From: an uncultured Roseburia sp.
Lineage (GTDB): Bacteria; Bacillota; Clostridia; Lachnospirales; Lachnospiraceae
NCBI GenBank assembly: GCA_900550935.1
Contig: URUD01000019.1
Location: 1-46,778, forward strand
Reading direction: 5' to 3'
Length of the DNA: 46,778 nucleotides
The notes under the pieces were generated by a model. That model was not told the origin of the DNA, did no database searches, and saw only the letters and a program-made list of their open reading frames with translations. Within the stretch, counting starts at the first letter, position 1. Every line of letters begins with the position of its first letter. Positions 40,674 through 46,778 of this stretch are shown piece after piece. Position numbers and translations under genes: made by a program.

Positions 40674-43352
40674 TTATATTCCAAAATCCTTCTCCCGAAG
40701 AATAATGTAATCCTCCTCATCATACCTTCTGGAGGTAATGATGCTAAATGCCTTTTTCAACCCGCCTTTTTCCGACTTCGCGATGGCTTTATCCATAATC
40801 TCTTTTACCTCTGCCAGCGTTGTCGGCTTATCATATTTCTGGATATTGCTGAGGCTGTTGTAAAGTGCCAATACTCCCATTTCATCAATGGAATAACCCA
40901 GTTCCTTTGCATATGATTTTGCAAAGGTTACAAGCTCATCACTGGTGAAGATCGGAATTGTGATCTTCTCGGAAAAACGGGATGCAAATCCCACATCCTT
41001 ACGCAATGCTTTTTCAATTCCTTTATGAGTGTCTTCCATGATAACAAAAATACCGCTTGTATCACTTTCAAGCAGCAGGGCAAGTGTGGTTGCTGTCTCT
41101 CTGGAAATGCCGCCTGCCTTCTCAATGATCAGACATCCCCCTGCCACTTTCTTTAGAAGTGTTGCTATGTCCTTATTGTTAAGCACAGAGGCTTCGATTT
41201 TTCCAATCCGTCCGTTCGGACGTCCGGTCTCTTTCTGCAATCCCTTTACCATACTGGTTGCCAGCACTGTCTTTCCACTGCCGTTTCCACCCTGAATGAT
41301 CATATTTCCGGTGGAAGCCGTTTTGCCAGCCAAAAGATGTCTTGCCGCACCTGTCATTGCCTGACAGATCTGCTCTTCCATTCCCTTGATTGGAACAAAA
41401 TAAGTGAAAATCTCACGCAGTTCCTTATTCAGGGAAGTGATTGCTGTATAATTTGACTCTTCCTCCGGCTCTTTAATCTCCGGTAAGACCATCGTCTCTC
41501 CAAGTGGAGGTATCTTCTGTGTCTGCTCCCGCAATGCCTGTTTGAGCAGATCATCCTCGGATGGAATCGGTTTTGTCAACTGCCGCATCACTGCCGCAGA
41601 AAAATCTAATTCCTCTTCCGGGATTTCTTCTTCTGCGGTGGAAATTTCCGGCAGTTCTTCTGGCATAGTTTCACTCTGCTCTACCGTCTCCTCCATCGCA
41701 GTTTGACCCTGCTGCTCTTCCATGATTTCTTCAACATCCGATAATTCCGGTAACTCCTCATCCTGCCCGGCTGTCTCTTCCATTGCAGACTCACCCGGCT
41801 GCTCTTCCATGATCTCTTCGATATCGGATAACTCCGGTAAAATCTCTTCCTGCAGCGTCTCTTCTGACAATGGCATTGCCTCTGACGGCAGCATGGTATC
41901 CGATAATGCTGCATCTGCTAAGGCTGCTTCCTCTGACGGCAGCATTGCCTCTGGCATTGCTGTTACGTCTGGCTGCACCGCTGCATCCAGCTGCGCTGCG
42001 GCCGCAAGACATTCATCCATCTTGGCATTTTCCATGGAAAGACGATCAATCTCCTCCTGCAGGATCTGATTCATGCTGACGACAACTTCCGCCGCCTTGC
42101 CATTTTCAATAGAGCCGTTATCTAAATACTGTTCCTCCAACAATTCCCTTGGTGTCAGTCCGGAATCAAGTTTTGGAATGATATCTGCCAAACGCTCCAT
42201 AATATCTCCGGCTTCCTGCAGTGCCCGTGCTTTGGCAGATTCTAATTTCCGCTGCTGTGCCTCCTGCATGGCAACTTCCGCCGCATGCTTGGTGCGCTCC
42301 CACTCTGCAAGGATCTCATCAATGCTCAGCTGTCCGGTGATCTGATGCTCGACCTGTCCCCGTTCCGGGACAAACATACGGATCTGTCCGTCATAGTCTT
42401 CTGCAAGCAGTTCTTTGAAATTAATCTTTAAGGAATCATCGATCTCTTCATCGGTCTCGATATGTTCCTGCTCCGTTTCTTCCTGTAGATCCTCTCTCGG
42501 AAGCTGCAGATACGGAATTTCCTCTACGAGCTTTTTGATGTTATCCATGCTGTCATCCACAGTTTCTTTCTCTGTGGCTTCCATGATCTGCTGCATGCTC
42601 TTTTGAAGCTCTTCCTGCAAATTCTGTGTATTAAAACGCTCCGGTGAAAGCTTTACATCCGGTATCTGAACCGGTTCACTCACGATCTCTCCGGAATCAA
42701 GTTCATCCTCCGGTCGTACCTCTACAACGCCTTCCTGTTTCTGGCGGAACTGACGGTATTTCTCCTCCTGAACCTTGGTCAACGGCTGATAGAGCATCTT
42801 AAGTTCCAATGCACGCTCTACATAAGGACCATCACCAAACCATAGAACCAACTCATCACATGCATCCACGCACTGCTCGCTCATGCCTGCTTTATGATAC
42901 AAATATGCAAGTTCGTATGCCCATTCCTCGGTATACTCCTGCTCTTTGAGTTCTTCCAAAATGGCAATCTGCGTTTTAAGGTCAGCACCTTCCGCCTTAC
43001 AGATCTCATATTTTAAAACATATTTTAAATTATCATGCGGTGCAATCTCGACAAATTCCTGATAATAGTCCTTTGCTTCCTCATAGTTTTTCATCTTGAC
43101 CGCAACTTTTGCCAGCCGGTAAATGATCATCCTGCCGATTGGGGATCTGTCATATGCCATCAAAAGAATTTCGCGGCTCTCCTCATATCTGCCGGCATTC
43201 TCATATATTTCACCTGCTTTCACAAGTGCATTTACATTTTTAATTTTATTCCAGTTGATAGTATCTGCTATCGTGGCTGCGTTCTGATAATCTTTTTCCG
43301 CAGTCAGGGATTTCATCTGATCCAGCTTTAGTTTATATTCATATTTGTCCAA
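40674..43352 (-). CDS. TPR-containing AAA-type ATPase with Glu-rich repeat linker
   Basis: 892 residues, no membrane segment. Residues 1-220 are TPR-like helix pairs (AGEIYENAGRYEESREILLM, YELAYLYHKAGMSEQCVDAC). A long acidic linker (about 225-620) includes two 29-residue tandem repeats. The last 260 residues are an AAA/P-loop domain with Walker A QGGNGSGKTVLATS, Walker B-like GGCLIIEKAGGI (Asp replaced by Glu), a sensor-like stretch (TSGIFVIMEDT) and a lid (DEMGVLALYNSLSNIQKY). TTG at 43352 has GAGG eight bases upstream; GTG nine bases earlier overlaps that site. It precedes glgB by 27 bases. Function unknown. Confidence 0.8.
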   Translation of the reverse strand: MDKYEYKLKLDQMKSLTAEKDYQNAATIADTINWNKIKNVNALVKAGEIYENAGRYEESREILLMAYDRSPIGRMIIYRLAKVAVKMKNYEEAKDYYQEFVEIAPHDNLKYVLKYEICKAEGADLKTQIAILEELKEQEYTEEWAYELAYLYHKAGMSEQCVDACDELVLWFGDGPYVERALELKMLYQPLTKVQEEKYRQFRQKQEGVVEVRPEDELDSGEIVSEPVQIPDVKLSPERFNTQNLQEELQKSMQQIMEATEKETVDDSMDNIKKLVEEIPYLQLPREDLQEETEQEHIETDEEIDDSLKINFKELLAEDYDGQIRMFVPERGQVEHQITGQLSIDEILAEWERTKHAAEVAMQEAQQRKLESAKARALQEAGDIMERLADIIPKLDSGLTPRELLEEQYLDNGSIENGKAAEVVVSMNQILQEEIDRLSMENAKMDECLAAAAQLDAAVQPDVTAMPEAMLPSEEAALADAALSDTMLPSEAMPLSEETLQEEILPELSDIEEIMEEQPGESAMEETAGQDEELPELSDVEEIMEEQQGQTAMEETVEQSETMPEELPEISTAEEEIPEEELDFSAAVMRQLTKPIPSEDDLLKQALREQTQKIPPLGETMVLPEIKEPEEESNYTAITSLNKELREIFTYFVPIKGMEEQICQAMTGAARHLLAGKTASTGNMIIQGGNGSGKTVLATSMVKGLQKETGRPNGRIGKIEASVLNNKDIATLLKKVAGGCLIIEKAGGISRETATTLALLLESDTSGIFVIMEDTHKGIEKALRKDVGFASRFSEKITIPIFTSDELVTFAKSYAKELGYSIDEMGVLALYNSLSNIQKYDKPTTLAEVKEIMDKAIAKSEKGGLKKAFSIITSRRYDEEDYIILREKDFGI
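41686..41859 (-). repeat. Two 87-bp tandem repeats inside the TPR/AAA gene
   Basis: Period 87 bases, 29 codons. The coding units read ELPELSDVEEIMEEQQGQTA and ELPELSDIEEIMEEQPGESA. The unit keeps frame, so it lengthens the acidic linker; copies differ at several bases, so the duplication is not very recent. Partial Glu-rich echoes continue on the C-terminal side. Confidence 0.8.
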
Positions 43353-43398
43353 TTTTGCCACCTCAGAACGTACTGTTTTCCTAATTTATCGTGCTATC

Positions 43399-43427
43399 AG
43401 TTTATCATACGCACAAAATGATGTCAA
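43399..43427 (-). promoter_or_regulatory. Sigma-A promoter of the TPR/AAA-glgB operon
   Basis: Minus strand TTGACA, 17 bp, TAAACT. The -35 lies in one arm of the adjacent inverted repeat. Confidence 0.65.
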
Positions 43428-43446
43428 AATTTATCGTTTTGACATC
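43420..43446 (-). promoter_or_regulatory. Perfect inverted repeat covering a promoter -35
   Basis: GATGTCAAAA, seven bases, TTTTGACATC. It lies just after the AI-2E gene stop, so it may be that gene's terminator (ATTTT follows) and simultaneously an operator for the TPR/AAA gene. Confidence 0.5.
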
Positions 43447-43454
43447 TGCTGCAC

Positions 43455-44792
43455 TTACAGATCAGATTTTTCGTGATCTGACATCCTTCTTTTCTTCTTC
43501 GGCGCCTCTTCATAAACAAGTTCATTTGTATTTTTATCCACTCTTGTCAGATATATATATTCCGAGGTCTGGTCGGAAAGTCCACGTTTTTTCAAAAAGT
43601 ACGATATACTGCGCTGCACTATGTAATAAATAACTGCCATGATCGGCACTCCGAGCAGCATACCCGGGAATCCCCACAATCCTCCAAATACCATAATGGC
43701 AAATACGACCCAGAAAGAAGACAGTCCGGTCGAGTCACCTAAAATCTTTGGTCCGATGATATTTCCATCGATCTGCTGTAAAATAACAATAAAGATCAGA
43801 AAATAAATTCCCTTCATCGGATCCTGTAATACAATGATCACAAAGGATGGGATGGCTCCGATAAATGGTCCAAAGAATGGTATGATATTGGTTACTCCAA
43901 CAATGACCGCGATCAAAATCGAATCCGGCATCTTCATGATTGCAAGCACAATATAAGCGATCACCCCAATAATTGCGGAATCTAATATCTTACCGGAAAT
44001 AAATCCTCCGAAAATCTCGTTGCTCTTCCGCACAGTCTCTACGATGATATTGGCACGAACCGGTTTAAAAATCGCATAGATTATCTTTTTTGCCTGTCCT
44101 GCAAACGTTTCTTTGCTTGCCATAACATAGACAGAAATGATAAGACCGATCAAAATATTTAACACCAGTTTCACTCCATAGATCACTCCACTTGTGATCG
44201 ATGTAAGGTAAGTCTGCACCTTGGTCAAAACATCCGTCTGCCAGAAATTCTCGATTGCATCTGTTCCTTTTTTGACTGCTTCTTCCACCATATCAGATAC
44301 TTCGGTATTGCCATTTGTCACATCATCAATCCAGTCAGACAGATTACTGATTTCCTCCGGCAGTTTGGTTACCATGCTTTGGATACTCTGACTGATGGAT
44401 GGTATAATTGCTGCGAGTAAAAGTACCACAATCATCACAAGAAACAAAAGAGAACCAGCGATTGCAGTCGCACGTGCTGTCTTTTTCACCTTTTTCCCGT
44501 TCTTCATCCTAGGCTCCAGAAAATGGATTAGATGCTTTTCCAGAAATTTCATGATCGGATTTAACAGATATGCGATCACAATCCCGATTGTGATCGGTTG
44601 TAAGATCACACCTAAATGTTTCCAGAAATCTGTAAAACCATTGTAGCGGTATATCATAAAGAAAAATAACGTGCAACAGCAGAATGTAATAAAAATTACC
44701 AACGCTATTATGATGTATTGTTTCATATCCCAGGAATTTTTCTTCTGTTGTGCTCTTTTTTCTTTTTCGTTGTCCAAAAACTGTCCCTCCAT
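43455..44792 (-). CDS. AI-2E family transporter (PerM/TqsA-like)
   Basis: 445 residues with about eight membrane helices and a large loop between the third and fourth. Family signatures are QPITIGIVIAYLLNPIMKFL near the start and IIPFFGPFIGAIPSFVIIVL and DGNIIGPKILGDSTGLSSFW near the end. The basic C-terminal tail lies in the cytoplasm. Family members include autoinducer-2 exporters and sodium/proton antiporters, so the substrate is open. ATG at 44792 is used; a TTG at 44777 has a better spaced GGAGGG and is possible. A TATAAT box (44815-44820) lies just upstream with a weak -35. Confidence 0.9.
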   Translation of the reverse strand: MEGQFLDNEKEKRAQQKKNSWDMKQYIIIALVIFITFCCCTLFFFMIYRYNGFTDFWKHLGVILQPITIGIVIAYLLNPIMKFLEKHLIHFLEPRMKNGKKVKKTARATAIAGSLLFLVMIVVLLLAAIIPSISQSIQSMVTKLPEEISNLSDWIDDVTNGNTEVSDMVEEAVKKGTDAIENFWQTDVLTKVQTYLTSITSGVIYGVKLVLNILIGLIISVYVMASKETFAGQAKKIIYAIFKPVRANIIVETVRKSNEIFGGFISGKILDSAIIGVIAYIVLAIMKMPDSILIAVIVGVTNIIPFFGPFIGAIPSFVIIVLQDPMKGIYFLIFIVILQQIDGNIIGPKILGDSTGLSSFWVVFAIMVFGGLWGFPGMLLGVPIMAVIYYIVQRSISYFLKKRGLSDQTSEYIYLTRVDKNTNELVYEEAPKKKRRMSDHEKSDL

Positions 44793-44886
44793 TCATCCTA
44801 TATGTGTTACAAACATTATACCGCATTCCATTCTGTTTGCATATTACAGAATGTGCAAAAATTCTTAAAACAATATAAAAACAGTA

Positions 44887-44929
44887 AAAAAAGAAGATGC
44901 TTCTGCACTGCAAAAGCATCTTCTTTTTT
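44887..44929. terminator. Bidirectional terminator between the chemoreceptor and AI-2E genes
   Basis: Arms AAAAAAGAAGATGCTT / AAGCATCTTCTTTTTT form a perfect 16-bp stem with an 11-base loop. Confidence 0.85.
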
Positions 44930-44933
44930 CTGT

Positions 44934-46400
44934 TTAAATTGACTGTTTTAAATCCTTTGCAAGTTCATAAATGGCTGCTAAGATCTCCTGTGTTTCTCTC
45001 ATATCATTTACCGTGTTTTCGGAGGTTCTCAATCCCTCATTGGATGAGGCTGCAACCTCTTCACTCGTAGCTGATAAATGTGTAATGTTGTCCGAAATAA
45101 CACTGGTACTTTGTAAGATATCCCCAACAACCTTCTCACTGGTTGAAATGTTTCTTGACAGTTCTTCCACTTCTTCATTAACCTTCTGAAATTTTTCTCT
45201 GGTATTTTCAATCAGTTCGTTCTGTCTTGCAACGGAATCCACTGAGTTTTGTGCACTGTCTGTCACACTCTTTGTATCCTGCATCAGTTCCTGAATAATA
45301 GAGGTAATATTATTGGATGCTGTCTGTGTCTGCTCGGAAAGCTGTCTGATTTCCTCTGCTACAACAGCAAATCCTTTTCCGGCTTCTCCTGCACGTGCTG
45401 CCTCAATGGAAGCATTTAGTGCGAGCAGATTCGTCTGACTGGAAATGTTTAAAATGGAACCAACAAACCCCTGTACCTCTTCGACTCTTTCATTCAGACG
45501 GCTGATAACCTCTACGGTTGCACTGCTCGCCTGCGAAACATTCTGTGCCTGTTGATTCAGCTCGTTTACAACTGCCGCACCCTCTGCAACCGTAGTGCTT
45601 GTTACCTTTGAAACTTCAATCATTTCCTGGATACTTGTTTCTACTGCGTCTGTATGATCCTGGATCTCAATACACATATCTGCCTGCTTCTGGATCGCCT
45701 GTGCAGTACTGTCTGTACTGTCTGCAATATCCTTCATTGCATTGTTGCTTGTTTCAATGCTGGAATGCAGCCGGTCAAGCATCTTGGAAGCAGAATCGAA
45801 ATGTATCATAACATTTTCGGCAACGACCGCCATTTTTTTATTGCTCTCTTCCTGTTTTCCTGCCGCATCAGTAATGACCTGCATATTCTCCGCATTAAAC
45901 TGGATCAGAAGCTTTACCACACGAATTGCTGCAAATGATACTAAAACAACAACCAGCAGAGACAAAACCACTGCCGTCTGTCCATCACCGTTCGAACTTC
46001 CATAGCTTATCACTGCTTTAATAAGGTTCGCGCAAAATATGATTGCTACACCTGCTACAATCAGCTTTTCACTTAAAAATGCCATTGCTGCAAATAAAAT
46101 TGGAAATGCGTACGCGTAGGTACCTGCTGTAGAATTCACAATAGTAATAATAAAGATCGCCGTTGCTGCTGTACTTAAAATGATGACCGATCCTATCTGT
46201 TCTCCACGTTTTGTCAGATAGGTCGCAATTTCTATTACCAACGTGATCGCTGCCACTGCTACCTGCAGATAGGTCTTCCAGTTGGCTCCATCTTTCGATG
46301 TCAGCACAAATGCGCCTAAAGTAAGTAGAAGATACGCCATAATAAATACAATGATTGGGAAAACTGTTCCATTTGCTCTTTTAATCTGTTCTTTTGTCAT
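44934..46400 (-). CDS. Methyl-accepting chemotaxis protein with polytopic membrane sensor
   Basis: 488 residues. Five to six membrane helices fill the first 190 residues, with only very short external loops; no Cache or 4HB ligand domain and no clear HAMP. The signalling tip is NLLALNASIEAARAGEAGKG within a long coiled coil, which docks CheA/CheW. The architecture suggests sensing a membrane-linked or internal signal. It has its own promoter, and the upstream sequence carries no sigma-D-type site. It sits between the terminator and the hydratase. Confidence 0.93.
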   Translation of the reverse strand: MTKEQIKRANGTVFPIIVFIMAYLLLTLGAFVLTSKDGANWKTYLQVAVAAITLVIEIATYLTKRGEQIGSVIILSTAATAIFIITIVNSTAGTYAYAFPILFAAMAFLSEKLIVAGVAIIFCANLIKAVISYGSSNGDGQTAVVLSLLVVVLVSFAAIRVVKLLIQFNAENMQVITDAAGKQEESNKKMAVVAENVMIHFDSASKMLDRLHSSIETSNNAMKDIADSTDSTAQAIQKQADMCIEIQDHTDAVETSIQEMIEVSKVTSTTVAEGAAVVNELNQQAQNVSQASSATVEVISRLNERVEEVQGFVGSILNISSQTNLLALNASIEAARAGEAGKGFAVVAEEIRQLSEQTQTASNNITSIIQELMQDTKSVTDSAQNSVDSVARQNELIENTREKFQKVNEEVEELSRNISTSEKVVGDILQSTSVISDNITHLSATSEEVAASSNEGLRTSENTVNDMRETQEILAAIYELAKDLKQSI

Positions 46401-46460
46401 ACTTTTCTCTCCCGGATACTCTCTTCCTGTCCGTAGACATTCAAAATTGTTTCTAGTTCT

Positions 46461-46488
46461 ATAGTAACAGAATCCGGTATATTTTCAA
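46461..46488 (-). promoter_or_regulatory. Sigma-A promoter of the chemoreceptor gene
   Basis: Minus strand TTGAAA, 16 bp, TACTAT, about 60 bases before the ATG. Confidence 0.6.
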
Positions 46489-46567
46489 TATTTTTTTATA
46501 AAATTAAAAAATTTTCTTGTATTTTTTGACGTATCTCTGCCTTTTGGGGTCGTTTTTTCTTTTTTGA

Positions 46568-46778
46568 TCAGCCCCTATAGTAATTGATCAGGCATCCTTT
46601 TAAGATAATCTCTCTCTCCGCATCCGTCATATCACCGAGCTTCAGAGTGATCTCTTTCAAAGTATCTCCAACCACATACGCCTTAATTTCAGCACTCTTA
46701 TCCTCGATTGCTTTTCTGATCTCCGGCACGAAGATATAGTCGCCGTTACGGAAGCTTAAGTTCTCGTGATCTTCCTCC
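46568..46778 (-). CDS. Aconitase-family hydratase, C-terminal end (partial)
   Basis: About 69 codons before the stop, open to the right edge. The end VGDTLKEITLKLGDMTDAER, then EIILKGCLINYYRG, resembles the C-terminal swivel domain of aconitase-family hydratases (YbhJ-like) of Clostridia. It would dehydrate/rehydrate a small carboxylic acid with a [4Fe-4S] cluster, but the active-site part is outside the window. Identification rests on the tail only. Confidence 0.55.
   Translation of the reverse strand, partial: EEDHENLSFRNGDYIFVPEIRKAIEDKSAEIKAYVVGDTLKEITLKLGDMTDAEREIILKGCLINYYRG

Noticed and set aside
41686..41859. Repeats as a CRISPR-like array
   Set aside because: Only two units, no spacers, period is a multiple of three and inside a coding frame.

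Overview
The window reads as low-to-mid GC Firmicutes DNA, most likely a motile Lachnospiraceae bacterium of the Roseburia/Agathobacter type. The genus is an inference from flagellin with FliS, several Lachnospiraceae-restricted DUF families, a secretin-less Tad pilus locus and a glycogen branching enzyme. Nearly all genes have AGGAGG-type ribosome binding sites and sigma-A promoters with 16-17 bp spacers. No rRNA, tRNA, CRISPR array, transposase or integrase is visible. REGION 1-2100 is accessory and looks like the edge of a plasmid-like or conjugative element: the first codons of a ParM-like actin ATPase, a cysteine-rich mini-protein, a 49-residue membrane peptide, about 500 bases densely packed with hairpins (candidate large structured RNA), and three adjacent genes carrying four DUF6462-like (excisionase-like) domains. 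A strong hairpin at 2132-2171 separates this from the chromosome-like part. REGION 2300-9000 is a minus-strand housekeeping run: argF, birA, a DUF6145-like gene, coaX, dusB, an unknown gene, greA, lysS. REGION 9100-16700 holds a stomatin/SPFH protein, a secreted SH3-SleB wall hydrolase, a small membrane protein, murG, a HIT protein, a stripped-down histidine kinase, a flavodoxin-SCP2 fusion and a rhomboid protease. REGION 16750-25950 is one minus-strand Tad/Flp-type pilus operon behind a good sigma-A promoter: prepilin peptidase, TadZ-like, TadA/CpaF, TadB, TadC, Flp pilin, DUF5702 protein, TadE-like, second prepilin peptidase, TadE-like mini-pilin, FHA protein. Genes overlap or nearly touch. 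REGION 25980-29900 holds BofA-like, DUF2508, FliS, flagellin, a DUF1858 redox protein and MecA. REGION 30060-35310 is a plus-strand set: a Ser/Thr kinase fused to a P-loop domain lacking the Walker lysine, a stand-alone paralog of that domain, a 70-residue unknown, then a GH18 hydrolase and an amidase acting on the wall. REGION 35340-46778 holds a 1079-residue repeat protein with a FliK-like C-terminus, glgB, a TPR/AAA protein, an AI-2E family exporter, a chemotaxis receptor and the 3' end of an aconitase-family hydratase. Most interesting signals: (i) the structured-RNA candidate in the mobile region; (ii) sigma-D-type promoters with the same layout in front of flagellin and the 1079-residue protein, tying the latter to flagella; (iii) three genes whose best Shine-Dalgarno sites point at ATT or ATA codons, two in the kinase/P-loop locus and one at the head of the pilus operon; (iv) an A7 slippery heptamer in a pilus gene where a -1 shift ends exactly on an ATGA junction; (v) the kinase plus tandem GAGATH P-loop proteins as a possible undescribed signalling module.
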